Of a DNA stretch of 64,000 nt, positions 26,214 to 37,100 are shown piece by piece. The stretch covers positions 106,867,334-106,931,333 of the forward strand of contig NC_082595.1 of the NCBI RefSeq assembly GCF_030936135.1, given 5' to 3'. The first letter of the stretch is position 1. Each line of letters opens with the position of its first letter. The notes under the pieces were generated by a model that saw nothing but the letters and a program-made list of their open reading frames with translations, was not told where the DNA came from and made no database searches. Source of the stretch: Gavia stellata (Eukaryota > Chordata > Aves > Gaviiformes > Gaviidae). A program made the position numbers and the translations under genes.

Positions 26214-26578
26214 CTACCCAATTAAAGGATCGTCATCATCATATTGTAACTGAAGTCGGGAAAATGGCCGTGGGGGAGCTACTCTATTCTTTGAGATTAT
26301 TATAATGCAGGTGAAAGTAGTCAGTATCATAAAAGCCCCAATAACTATCCCAATAGCTTCTGGAAGATTTATGCACCACTGGTCAGCGAGCAAGCACTTG
26401 GTGTTACTGAAAGTGCCATTGTGTGGCCGTGGTGTCAGTCCCAGGATGTGGCACATCATAGGGTAAATATCAACGTTGTTGATCGTGCTCTGCTTGTAAC
26501 CCCGATGAAAAGCAGGCCCGCGAGCAGCCAGGAACGGATGCATGCTCGGGAGAGCATTGTCATAGCCATGGTCACCTA
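26214..26578 (-). CDS. ENPP4: ENPP4 coding exon 3 with stop
   Basis: 365 nt. It starts with the codon completing L332 followed by GDHGYDN, whose His is the seventh catalytic residue, and ends at TAG (26216-26214). It encodes the membrane helix ([18 protein letters not shown]) and the cytoplasmic tail ending DDDDPLIG. Confidence 0.96.
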
Positions 26579-29500
26579 CTGGAAAAAGGCAAAGGTAAGA
26601 GTTAACATCACAGTTTCTGTCTTCGTATTGAGCATTCCCCTCCCTGTCTCTCCCCCACCCCCAAAAGGCATGTAGTTTAACCAAAGACTAATGCAGAACA
26701 TAAAAGCAGCTGTTGGATCAAACTGAAGGAACCCAGAGTTCCTCCCCTCTTCCCCAATCCCCGGAAGTCTTTTCCCATACTGGTCTTCAGCCATGGTTCC
26801 CACCTCCCCGTTATCTCTTTTCCTTTTGGCCACCAGCATTGCCAGTTTTCCCCTTCCCACTCCTCATGCCAGAGTTGAAAAGGATGTTGCCACTCCACAA
26901 CGAGTCAGTAGCTGGAATGCAAATTTGTACTTCTCAGATTTTGGAAAGACCTCTCCCCCTTGCAAAGCAGACACTTTAATTACTTCTTAAAACCCAAGCA
27001 CTTTCCCCTTGACAGTGTTCAGTTCGAGCACATTAAGCACCCTCAAATCATGCTTATCCGATTACGTACTTCAGGAGAAGGGATACCCAAATACTAAAAA
27101 CCAAAAAACAGTCAAAGGATCATGATGCCTGTGATGGTACAAAAAAAAAAAACGTTTGTGGCTACAAGGTCACCAGTACTTGGATATTTGGTAGGTTTTT
27201 AAGAAATACTCACTCTGATTTTTGGTGGAATATAAACAGCTAAAAAGCAGCCATAGTCAAATTTCCTAATAACATGCCTGAAAAATCTGTCCAAGATGCC
27301 AAAAATTTCTCATAACACACACAGCACAGTATTTGAGTGACTGCATTTACATTTTGAGTTCACTTCTTAGTAACAATTTAACAAGTCTCCTCCAGAACTG
27401 TCTCCTTGGCTGCCTCATTGAAGTTTCTGATGCGAAATGTCAAGATTCCTATTGATTAGGTCACACTCACCACTTCAGTATACTTCCAATATTCCTTTTT
27501 AATGTTTTCTATTATGTTTGTTGCCATAAAGATACTACTGCACCACATCTTGCTTGTTTGTTTTAATGCAGTCCTATGTTTCTTGATGACTTTTTTTTCC
27601 TTCTACTGCTTGCTTGTTTCGAATAGAGCTGTTCCAAGTCCCCTCTCCAGTGAAGTTTCCAATCTTTCACCTCTGAAGTAGGAGGGCTGGTGTGTGCTAA
27701 CACTGCTAGATACAGTGTAGGTATTGGTACACTTGCCAATCATTATGCTGCCACTTTGTCCATGAAGACAAGTACAATAAACACTTAAATAGCTTTTCAG
27801 GCTAAAACCTCCCCTGCCTGCTTCTGGCAAGCCTTGGCTAGCAAAATTGTTTTGAAAAGTATTCACTTCAACTGATACAATGCTGTTACTTATAAATATG
27901 CACTTAGTAACTATTTTTAGGTATGTGAAATTGAATCTAACCATAAACAAGAAAGAGACCACATGTGCTAAGTGTTGTCAATTTGAAGATGATTGTAGCA
28001 AATCTGTGGGGAAATTAAAATATAAACAAATCTTACATTAAAAGCAGTACTTTTGTACAAATAATGAGAAAATTTGAACTTAAATGTGCAAAGGGCAGAC
28101 AGTACGAACGGCCAAACTGGGTGAAACCGAGAGCTTACACCACCCAACATCCTGTCTCTGACAGCAGTCGTAACAGGGACTCTGGGAAGTATCCACCAGG
28201 GTTAGCCCTGATGCACCAACCAGCCTCAAGCTGCTGGCTGCTCAGAGACTTCCTGGAAGTTGGTACCTTTGTATTTAATTTCTATTAATGGATTTTTCTT
28301 CCAAGAATTTGTCCAATCACTTTCTGAACACACACACATATATATACACACACATGCAGCCTTCGTCTGCAGCCAGAATTATGGGTTGAATTCTCTTATT
28401 ATGATGATAATGAAACCTATCTGGAATTTCTTCTTTGAGATATACTTTCATGTGACTTGCATTTTTTCAGTAAGTTATACATGGCTCTTTCTTCTGCCAA
28501 AAAACACCCTGCAAGTGAAACACCTAGAAATATATATATACACACATACATGTATGTATGTAATTTGACATTCATAGCATCTAGTGGGAAGAAAGCGCAT
28601 AGCTTAGCAATGCAGTGTGTGAAGTAACATTTGTTTTTTCTTTAAAACATGCTATTTGATATCCCTAACAGGAAGAACTCTGGCTTCTTTGACCATTATT
28701 GTTGTGTTCCTATTATTTCTACTATTTCCTCACAGCTACTTTTATTTCCTAGTATATGTACTGTAACATTAAAAGTTGTGTCTTGCATTCTTCAATTTAT
28801 GCTCCTCTATATATATATATACATATATATATATTTTATATACAAAAAAAGAATTAAACCACACTCTAGCGGAAGCTTGAGGCAGGCTGCTAACATGTCT
28901 AAGATAATAGCCTGAGGTACACTTTTAAGAGTTAAGTTGAACATGACAAAGTGTTTTAGCTAATGGAATATCCCCCATCTCTTCCTCATCTGTTAAAACA
29001 CTCCAGGCTCAGGCTCAGAATGTTCAGAAAATGCTGAGATGTTCCTAAGGATGCATAGTGCCAGGACTCCATTCGCTAAACTAGGACCATCCTACACAAG
29101 ACGGTTTACCAACATAAGCCACCAAGAGTACAAATGAGGAAAACACACTTACATTTTGAAAGTGACTCATTTTGTACAATTGTCCAGCCTTCGTCTGCAA
29201 CCAGAATGATGGGTTGAATTCTCTTATTATGACGATAATGAAATCTGTCTGGAATTTCTTCTTTGAGATACACTTTCATGTGACTGCTGCATTTTTTCAG
29301 TAAGTTATACACGTCTCTTTTGTCTGCCAAGAAAAAAACTGCATGTGAAACAGCTGGAAATTATGTCCTGTTTACTGCAATTATCTGTCATTCAACTTAA
29401 GATCCATTTTTTTTCAAAACTATTATTTTTTAAAAAGCACGAAAAAAATCCTTTTCTATATGTCCCTAATGAAATGCTATGTGTATTGAGGTGGATTTCA

Positions 29501-31100
29501 CAATTTGCTCTCATTTTAAAATCAGGCACCTCACGGCTGTGGTTTTGGACCTACAATTCAACTTACCCTCGGGGCTTGGAGGGGAGGAGGGCAGAATTCA
29601 AGCAAAGAAATCAAGAGAAAGCAATCACACACCAAAGTAGTCAATATTTTACCCAAAGCAGTAAGTATTAAATTTTGTTACTGTATAAATCACTTTGTTC
29701 ATTAGAATTGCTTCAGTCTGGCCACAGTTGTGGAAACTGAGACCAGCAGTGTTGTGATTTAAGACATGCCTGTTAGTAACTAGTCCAAGATACAAAAATC
29801 AGATTCACAGTATGAAAACTGAAGTTTCATTCACAGAAACAGAAATGGCAAAGCGATCAAAGTGGGGTTTAGATTTTTACTTGGAAGTTCAGACAATGAC
29901 ATTATTTATTCCGAATAAACATGAGGGTTTATTTCATGCTCACTGTGAATTACAACCAGATAGACTAAGTGAGCAACAAGAGAGCAGGCATACGAAGTGC
30001 CTATTTACTTTCTCAACAAACTGCACCAGGACCATCTTTACCACCCATAACAATTTGACAAGAAACTTCCCTTAGCCCATTGATTACCAAAACAAAGTAA
30101 TTTCTAAATAAACAAACATTCTTTAGCTTATTCATTAAATTAGGTCAAAGTTCTGCAATATGAACAACACTGTTTTTGCAGAAGATGTGAACAGTCTACC
30201 ATAGCGTGTACTTTTTAGTAGTAAGATAAACGAGATTTAATTCTCAGTGTATGACTTAAAAAAAACCCAAAACATACTCTGCCTTGGCAGCACTGCAGCA
30301 ACTGGACTCTTGTCTATCAGAGTATAGTTATTGCGACCAATGCACTTATCCAGGATAATCAGCTTCTTTGCAGAACAGGAGGCCATTCCATGATCACTTG
30401 TTATTATGATATTAATAGTGTCCCACAAACCTAATGCCTTCAGTTTATTAGTAAGGAAACCAATATGATTATCCACTTCTTCTAATACTTTGCTCATGTT
30501 CTCAGTGTCATTTGGTCCATACTTGTGCCCACTTACATCTGGTTCTTCCCAGTATAACGTAGCAAAACTGACTACTGGATTAGAGCTGTTCAGCCACGCA
30601 ACAATTTTCTCCACTCTCTCCTCAAACGTTACTGAAAAGTTATACTTCATAAAGAATTGAGGGGTTGTATCGTTAATTTTTACATCGGTACCGGGCCACA
30701 TAGCAGCAGCACTTGCTCCATTTCCCTGCTGTTGATTTGTTACCCAAATTGGAACTGCCTCATTCCACCAGAAGGGATCTGAATCATTGAACTGTGAAAA
30801 CTTTTTCTTGGTGTCTGCATCGTACATGTCATTAGCCACGATGCCATGGCTTTCTTCATATAAACCTGTCACTATGGTATAATGGTTTGGGAAAGTCTTG
30901 GTGATAAAAGCATTCGTAACTTGTTTTACGAGCACACCGTCCTTAATGAACTCCTGAAGATGAGGAAGTTTATAGGTTTCCAAGTAATCAGCCCTGAAGC
31001 CATCAAAGGACACGAGGAGTAACCTGGATACCGAATCACCAGCAGAGTGAGCACAACAGGCAACTATTCCAGAAAAAAATAATGTTAACATCGAGTTCAT
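26214..31100 (-). CDS. ENPP4: ENPP4, bis(5'-adenosyl)-triphosphatase (ectonucleotide pyrophosphatase/phosphodiesterase 4)
   Basis: Three coding exons on the minus strand (31100-30278, 29323-29153, 26578-26214) join in phase 1 to 452 residues, about the length of the human protein. ENPP4 is a type I plasma-membrane enzyme that hydrolyses Ap3A to AMP and ADP, promoting platelet aggregation at vessel walls. A signal peptide covers about residues 1-20. The zinc and nucleophile residues are present: D33, T69 (in KTFPNH), D188, H192, D236, H237 and H335. Sequons include N105, N143, N154, N197, N326 and N385. The membrane helix is about 404-426, followed by a basic then acidic tail ending DDDDPLIG, the hallmark that separates it from ENPP5. 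The start was put at ATG 31100 (A at -3). The frame stays open upstream to the acceptor but has only GTG there, so it is not extended. Confidence 0.96.
28329..28356. repeat. CA/TA microsatellite, left flank of duplicated exon
   Basis: Alternating ACACACACAT, ATATATACAC and ACACAC units. Similar TATATACACACATAC sequence resumes directly after the exon relic at 28531, suggesting that the copy interrupts or is bounded by one simple repeat. Confidence 0.8.
28357..28531 (-). pseudogene. Decayed duplicate of ENPP4 coding exon 2
   Basis: This 175-bp stretch aligns end to end with 29185-29361, with about 17 mismatches and one 2-base gap by hand count, roughly 90% identity. It includes 137 bases equivalent to exon sequence, the acceptor AG and about 38 bases of upstream intron. 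It stops before the last 32 exon bases and the donor. Read as an exon from 28493, the 2-base deletion shifts the frame after the LLKKC segment and a TAG follows at 28419-28417. Carrying intron sequence, it arose at DNA level, not by retrotransposition. It lies between two CA/TA microsatellite blocks. Confidence 0.9.
28530..28562. repeat. TA/CA microsatellite, right flank of duplicated exon
   Basis: TATATATATACACACATACATGTATGTATG directly abuts the end of the exon relic. Confidence 0.8.
28807..28836. repeat. (TA)n microsatellite
   Basis: Fifteen or so TA units with one ACA interruption, inside the ENPP4 intron. Confidence 0.85.
29153..29323 (-). CDS. ENPP4: ENPP4 coding exon 2
   Basis: 171 nt, phase 1 at both ends. 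It encodes [12 protein letters not shown] through [12 protein letters not shown] to NESLSK. The acceptor is TTCTTGGCAG and the donor AAAAT then GTAAGT. A decayed second copy of most of this exon lies at 28357-28531. Confidence 0.95.
29324..30277 (-). other. ENPP4: ENPP4 intron between coding exons 1 and 2
   Basis: 954 bp, GTATGT to TTGGCAG, phase 1. No repeat was identified with confidence. A faint MIR-like stretch near 29730-29800 is not strong enough to call. Confidence 0.8.
30278..31100 (-). CDS. ENPP4: ENPP4 coding exon 1
   Basis: 823 coding nt, exactly the length of the equivalent ENPP5 exon. The donor is AGGCAGA then GTATGT (minus strand). The acceptor TTTTTCAG is at 31143-31150, leaving 42 nt of leader in this exon. 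It carries the signal peptide and six of seven catalytic residues. Confidence 0.95.
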
Positions 31101-31142
31101 TGTTGATACTTCAAAGTATTTCCAGCAGGTAATCAGATGCAC

Positions 31143-33287
31143 CTGAAAAATTTAAAAAGATAAGGCATGTAAGACAAAGTAATTGTACTGGAACCAGTTT
31201 AACTAGCTATACGTTATGTACATCTTCCTTATAGATGTTAACTGCAAAATAACCGGTCTAAACAACCACTGAAGTCAACAGTATTTCCCTACTGACTTAA
31301 GAAGTTTCTCATCTATTGACATAGTTTTTTTTTCATATATTAAAACAAATGAGCAATGAGATTTTTTTCATTCCAGACTAAATGAAAGAAAGAATTGTTT
31401 TCTCTCTTTTAGGCAATTTTGCCATCGTTCTGTGTGTCTTATTACAATTCTACACAAGACAGACAATCAGTATTTTTACTCATGTTCAATCACAGGCACC
31501 TGAACAATTCCAGCTCTACATCTGAGTGTCCTGTGCAGCTCTAAATCCTGCTTACAGATCACTGTTCAGACCAGAAGTTCGTTTTCTACTGTAATTATAA
31601 TTTTTCTTTTTCATCCCACCTTTTCTTTCACAGAATCACAGAATCATTAAGGTTGGAAAAGACCTGTACGATCATCAAGTCCAACCATCAACCAACACCA
31701 CCATGCCCATTAAACCATGTCCCACAATGCCTCGTCCACACGTTCCTTGAACACCTCCAGTGATGGTGACTCCACCACTTCCCTGGGCAGCCTCTTCCAA
31801 TGCTTCACCACTCTCTCAGTAAAGAAAGTTTTCCTAATATCCAGCCTAAACCTCCCCTGGTGAAACTTGAGGCCATTTCTTCTTGTCCTGTAGCTAGTCA
31901 CTTGGGAGAAGAGACCAACACCCACCTCTCTGCAACCCCCTTTCAGGTAGTTGTAGAGAGCGATGAGGTCTCCCCTCAGCCTCCTCTTCTCCAGACTGAA
32001 CAACCCCAGTTCCCTCAGCCGCTCCTCATCAGACTTGTGCTCCAGACCCCTCACCAGCTCTGTCGCCCTTCTCTGGACACGCTCCAGCACCTCAATGTCC
32101 TTCTTGGAGTGAGGGGCCCAAAACTGAACACAGGATTCGAGGTGCGGCCTTCCACAGTTTCCACCCTCTCGAGTTGCTGGAAGAGTTTTGAGCCTTTCAG
32201 CGTTCCTATTTACTCATTGCTTACTCTATATATGGAACTGCCAGGAGTAACTTCTGTTTTCCTTCTAAACTGTTGTACATCTACCATAACAGTATTTGAA
32301 CCTGTTCTTTATGTATCATATTTCTCTCTCTCTAACAAAAAATAAAAAAAATCATTAGTAACCTTAGCTATGAGGCAAGTATTTCTCACTGAGAAATTCA
32401 TGACTATTATGAATGCAAGGTATGATTTGTAAGCTTCCCCTCCCCCCCAAATTATCATGTATGACACAAGCACTTTGTTTAGGAAGGTCCAGAATTATTC
32501 TATAAGCCTTTAAGAAAGAGGAAGCGAAGCTCCAGGTTTCAGAAAAACTTCTGCAATATTGTTAGACAGCGTATTTACTTCTGAAGAAGATCCCCGCTCC
32601 AGCAAATTTCTCCTTTATCTCACTTGCACAGACTAGGGTGATTCTAGGAAGAACAGCAGATTATCTCTCTAACTGCAGTAGTATCTTCTGGCCTATCTCA
32701 ACCCTTTCCCCCAAACTCTTTAAAAAACTATGAGTGTATTATTTTAAAAATGTAAGTAGCTTTAACGGTAGCTAAAGCTTTAGCAGCGAGAGGAATCCAA
32801 AGCATGGGAAATCATCCCCCCTTGCAACCAACTGTTAAAATTTCTTTAGAAGGTACAAATGTTAGAAGAAAGGATTGTCAAAAACAGCATGAGGGTATCT
32901 CCTAATACAGAGGACTTGAAACACACAGCCCCTTTAAAGAGGGGGGAAAAAAAAAAAGAAGAAAAGAAATGAGATGAGCAATGGAGCAGAGGATCACCAG
33001 TTTCATGCTGTCAGGTGCTTTAAAAAGCAGAACCAGAGTTTCTGATAGCGCAGTAAAGCGTACGACCGCAATATTAGCTTTGCAATACTCCAAAGACGCT
33101 AATCATTTGCGTTTTTACACGCTGCATCACAGCCAACTACAAAATGCTATCAGCACGACAGCTATCTGCTCCTGAACCTCCCCACCTTGCAGCCAGACCA
33201 AGTCTCTAGCTGCTCGTTCAGCAAGAACGGAGTTACCCCGGCCCCGCGCGCCTGCAGCGCGGCGCCGCGCTCCCGCTACGGACTTAC
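31143..33287 (-). other. ENPP4: ENPP4 intron 1 (within 5' UTR)
   Basis: The acceptor TTTTTCAG lies directly before the leader of coding exon 1. A good donor on the minus strand (GGCGG then GTAAGTC, 33287-33281) lies in the CpG island. A second donor, GGAG then GTGAGGG, is at 33477-33471. The intron contains one CR1 copy. Choice of donor is inference. Confidence 0.5.
31629..32150 (-). mobile_element. CR1 LINE, 5'-truncated, 3' end of ORF2 and tail
   Basis: The + strand starts CACAGAATCACAGAATCATT, the complement of the CR1 tail with its octamer repeat. On the minus strand the 3' end of the reverse-transcriptase ORF reads without a stop through [20 protein letters not shown] and [20 protein letters not shown] to LWDMV and stop. 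The 5' break is near 32150, where similarity to the copy at 53514-54420 ends. CR1 is the main avian LINE; this copy is dead through 5' truncation. Confidence 0.95.
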
Positions 33288-33800
33288 CCGCCGGGCGGGA
33301 GGGGCTCCGGGAAGAAGTCAGCGCCGTCACCCCCCACTCGGAGCGCAGCACCTGCGGCGCGGGCCCCGCGTCCGCCTGCTCAGCGAACGGAGCGGCCTCG
33401 TCCGGGGGGACCCCGGCGGCAGGCGGCCCCGGCGCCCCACCGGCTCCAGGCAGCCTACCAACACTTTCTTCCCTCACCTCCAACCCGGGGGACAGGGGCG
33501 GAGGAGCAGCCACCCGGCGGTACGAAGCCCGAGGCCGGGGGGGTCCCGCGGCCCTGTCCCGGGGTGCGCTCGGGCAGCGCCAGTCACCACAGCCTCCCCA
33601 CGCGGGAGGCCTCCCCGCCCAGCCGCCGCCGCCACCCCCCGCCTCCCCGCCGCCGTTTCGCCCCGACCCCACCGTGAGGGCCCGCTCCTGCGCGGCGCTG
33701 GAGGTGACCGGCTGCGGCGGGGGAAGCACAGCGCCTGCGCACCCGCTACCCGCGCGGCCCCAACTGCCATTAGCGGCGGCAGCGGCGCGAGCGCTGCTCT
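33288..33800 (-). other. ENPP4: Probable ENPP4 non-coding exon 1 region
   Basis: The segment upstream (minus strand) of the two donors and downstream of the CCAAT boxes. The true start site cannot be set from sequence; alternative first exons ending at 33288 or 33478 are both possible. Confidence 0.4.
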
Positions 33801-33862
33801 TGCGGGGGGGAGCGGGCGTAGTGGGGGGAGCTCGTCAGCGGGCCCGGGCTCCGCCGGATCCG

Positions 33863-33898
33863 ATTGGCTGGGGGCCCGCTGGCGGACGCTCCGATTGG
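33863..33898 (-). promoter_or_regulatory. Paired CCAAT boxes (NF-Y type)
   Basis: CCGATTGGCT occurs twice on the + strand, giving AGCCAATCGG on the minus strand, with cores 31 bp apart. About three helical turns is a common spacing for cooperating NF-Y sites. Orientation agrees with the ENPP4 promoter. Confidence 0.65.
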
Positions 33899-33939
33899 CT
33901 CCAGCGGAGTGGGCGTCGCGCTGTGAGACACGGAGAGGG

Positions 33940-34140
33940 GGTGCGGGGGGGAGCTAGAGGGTGAGGGGGCTGCGGGGGCGGAGCGGGCTGAGGGGACGGA
34001 GGGCGGGAACGGGGCTGAGGGGAGCGGGGCCGTAGGGAGCCGGGCCGTAGGGAGCCGCGGGGGCTGAGGGGAGTTGAGATGAGGGCGACTGAGGTGAGGG
34101 GGCTTGTAAGGAGCCGTGGGGGGCTGAGAGAAGCAGGGGA
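33940..34140 (+). repeat. G-rich imperfect tandem repeats at edge of CpG island
   Basis: Repeated GGGGCTGAGGGGAG- and GGAGCGGG-like units. These include an exact 15-bp tandem duplication (GGGCCGTAGGGAGCC at 34027-34041 and 34042-34056). Many runs of three or more G lie close together, so G-quadruplex formation is possible. Confidence 0.7.
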
Positions 34141-37100
34141 GCTGTGGCATGCGGCTGTGACAAGCAGTGAGACGTGGCAGGTTGCAGGGGAGCACTGGTT
34201 TTTACAAGAGGCATGTTACCCCCCCGGGCTGGGGTGCGGGTGGGTTGGCGCCCGAGGTGGGACGGTGAGGCCTGCTGGTAAGGGGTCAGAGCTCGCTTGG
34301 GGTGCAGGGTGTTTGCTGGGTCTGCTGGGGTGCCCCGTGGCCGCGGGAGGACACCGTGGGGTGAGGTGAGGCTGTGGTGGGGTGTGTTACTGGGAGTCGT
34401 CCAGTGTTTCCCCAGGATGCCTGTAACCTGCCTCCTTTGCAGGTGTCGCAGCAGCCCCAGGCTGTGGCCTTTGCGAGGCAATGGTGGTTGTCAGCGTGAC
34501 TACGGATCTGTTCTCCGTGACTCCTGCTCCCTTTGGGCCACGCAGCTCTGAAAGTTGACTGTTCATATTCTTTCCTGTGTATGACCTTTTTGTGCTCTCT
34601 TGTGACAACACTGTTTCACCCTTAAACTTAGAATACGTGCAGGAAATCGTGAGTGTGTTGTTGAATGTAAGTACTCTGAATGCCAGCACCGCGTTTAGGA
34701 AGGCAGTGTGATGGGTTGAGGGCTGTTTTGGTTCCTGGTGTAGGTTTGCTTCATAAATTAAGGCAAATAGTTTACATACCCTTGGTTTTCCTTTTTATTA
34801 TGAGACGGGATTAGTAATTCTGCAGAACCTGTTAAGTTACTGGTCCTGAATAACAATGAAATCAGGTCTGTGTAAATAGGGAAAATAAGTCTCCTTTAAT
34901 AGCACGAAGCAGAAATCATCACTCCATTTTAAATTGCATCATGAAAACTGAGAAAAAGATGTCTATAGCTTCATGATTGACTTAAGTAGAGGATCTGAAT
35001 TTCGTTCTGTGTGTTCTGCTAGCGTGTTTATTCTGAATGCCGCATAGATTGGAGCTTGTCTGTTTCTAATGGCTTTCACATATGTATGAGTTTGGCAGGT
35101 TGTGCTACCTGATGTGGTACGACAGGCTGAATAAAGTGACACGCCTCTGATTTACCTTGATTTATGGAATGTAGCAGGTGTGGCAGGTCCTTGTAAAAGA
35201 GGAAAAAATTTAATAATTCCAGGTGAGCTACATAAAACTTCTTGCAGCTATTCACATGTTATATGCCAAGTTCAAGTCAAGGTCTTTTTGCCTTTTTTCT
35301 TTTTTTTTTTTTTTGTTACACTAATTCAGCTTTGTAAATATGCGCATGACAGTTGATCATGTGGAGGAAGGAAGTGTCCTCTATGAATTACTCTGTTGTA
35401 TTTCGTTCAAAATATTTGTTACACAGAGTGAATTAGAGGTCAAGGGAACACATAACAGGTGCAATCTTTTAGCCACTTTCATCCAATTACAGTTGAGGTC
35501 TTGTTACAAACTTTTTATGCAGAGATACAGACAAATTTTAAGCATCAAGGCTCTTTTGCTAACCTAGTTTGGCAACATACTTAGTCAGCTATTCAGTCCT
35601 AAAAGGTGTGAGTAATCTGTTGTTTACCTTTACCCATGTGCTTTGAAATATATTCACAGTATTCACCTATTCATGAGCCCAGCCTAATATAATGTGTCCA
35701 ATTTGACACATCATAAGGGCAGCATACCATACCAGCTCTGGACTGTGAACTGGGCTAGCCAACATGTATCACGTATTTAATACAGCTCGTGGTTCCGTTT
35801 ACAGTGTATGCCTACAAGAAATGGGTGAGTTATGTGTATACTTGCATTAAGAGAAGTAAAACTGGGAACTACCAAGATGTTTGTTTGCCTTCCCTCAATC
35901 TCCCTCTGTACTGTATTTCACCCCACGTTTGTCTGTATAGACTGCAGTTCTTCTGAGCACTAGACCGTACCAAATCCTGCCAGAAGCTGTACAGATTTAC
36001 TGCTGTAGTAGAATTGAGCATTTGCAGCTCGAAAACCGTTACATGCATTTGTTTGTGTCAGTGGAATTTAGTGAATGAGAGGAATTAAAGGGTAGGCAAC
36101 CTCAAAATATTCTCAGTGTTTGGCTAGGTTTAGTAAAACACTGAATTTCTAAATGGGAAACTATATCCTCCTGTTGGTAGTGTTGTGGAGGGGAAGCAAC
36201 TCCTTATTTGTTCAGATGAAAACTTGATGTTGCACATGAATAGTTCAGAGAGTTGTCTTAAGTACTTGTCTTATGAAAAAGCAGGGCATTTTCATTACTT
36301 AGAGTTAAAAATAACTGAATATTGAAAGAGAAACATTTTCCTGTATTTTTCCAGGGTTTTTTTTTTCTCAATTTTATCCATGTGACAGAGATCTCTGTGA
36401 TCATTTTTGCTGAGTAGTTTTTTAATCAGTCGTTTACTGTGTTTTGATGTATCTTTTTACAGTTGAGATGAAGAAAAATAGGAAAACGTTTCCTAAAACC
36501 ATAAAAGGGCTTGGTGACTAACAGCTGTTAAACTGTATTAGACTTTAAGCTTTTAGTGCCCATTTAATCTGAGGAGTGGGCTGTATACTGAGGCTATAAA
36601 CAAAATGGGGCTCTTAACCACGCTGTTTCTCAAACTGTCTATGGAACAATATCCCTCAGGCTGCACGACAGGGTGATACAGAGTAGTGCAGTGTCCGCCT
36701 TCTCTGCTTCAGTTACTAGAGCCTCTGCTGTAAACCAGCTTGGGGCCAGGTGCTGGGCTTTCTAAGGGTGCTTAGTTTCAGAGGTGAACAAGGATGTTGA
36801 AATGATGCCAGATTTTAAAGGCAAACAAAAATGTTTTTCTTGGAGCAGCTTGGGCAAATAAAAAGTCAGTATTTCTTAGGCTCTCAGGTATTCTAATGGA
36901 GTTTCCAACCATGGTGTTGGAGAGCAAACCAAACAAAGTTTTATAAAAGGAACGGGAAGACCACAAATAAAGGGCTTTGAGACATCCAAATCAGGAATAA
37001 TTGTTTAGGCCCTGCAGCCCGTAAAGCAGGTTTTCAAATGTCCATTGACAATGACTACTCCTGGTATTTTTAACAACTAAAAGCTGTTGATAACATGAGA

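Larger units (their letters stand above)
26579..29152 (-). other. ENPP4: ENPP4 intron between coding exons 2 and 3
   Basis: 2574 bp, GTAAGT to TTTTTCCAG, phase 1. It contains the duplicated exon relic (28357-28531), CA/TA microsatellite tracts on both sides of that relic and a TA repeat at 28807-28836. Confidence 0.8.
33180..34080. promoter_or_regulatory. ENPP4: CpG island, promoter of ENPP4
   Basis: Very GC- and CpG-rich, with splice donors on the minus strand at 33287 and 33477 and two CCAAT boxes also on the minus strand at 33863-33867 and 33894-33898. Together they point to ENPP4 transcription to the left from about 33500-33800. No TATA box was seen. Long open frames here in both directions (up to 256 codons) are a side effect of GC-rich sequence lacking stop codons. 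Confidence 0.75.

Noticed and set aside
29730-29800. Second MIR-like stretch in the ENPP4 intron
   Set aside because: Only GTGGAAACTGAGACCAGCAG and a loose remainder match; too short to call without a profile search.
31101-31142. 14-codon upstream extension of the ENPP4 frame
   Set aside because: Its first codon is GTG at the splice acceptor, not ATG. The ATG at 31100 has A at -3 and directly starts a signal peptide.
31800-32345. 181-codon frame on the + strand
   Set aside because: It is the antisense of CR1 ORF2, open only because the sense frame is constrained; the same happens opposite the copy at 53466-54248.
33187-33957. 256-codon open frame on the + strand in the CpG island, and 200- and 175-codon frames opposite
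   Set aside because: Rich in Ala, Gly, Pro and Arg as expected from any GC-rich sequence without stop codons. No domain, and it overlaps promoter elements and a minus-strand splice donor.
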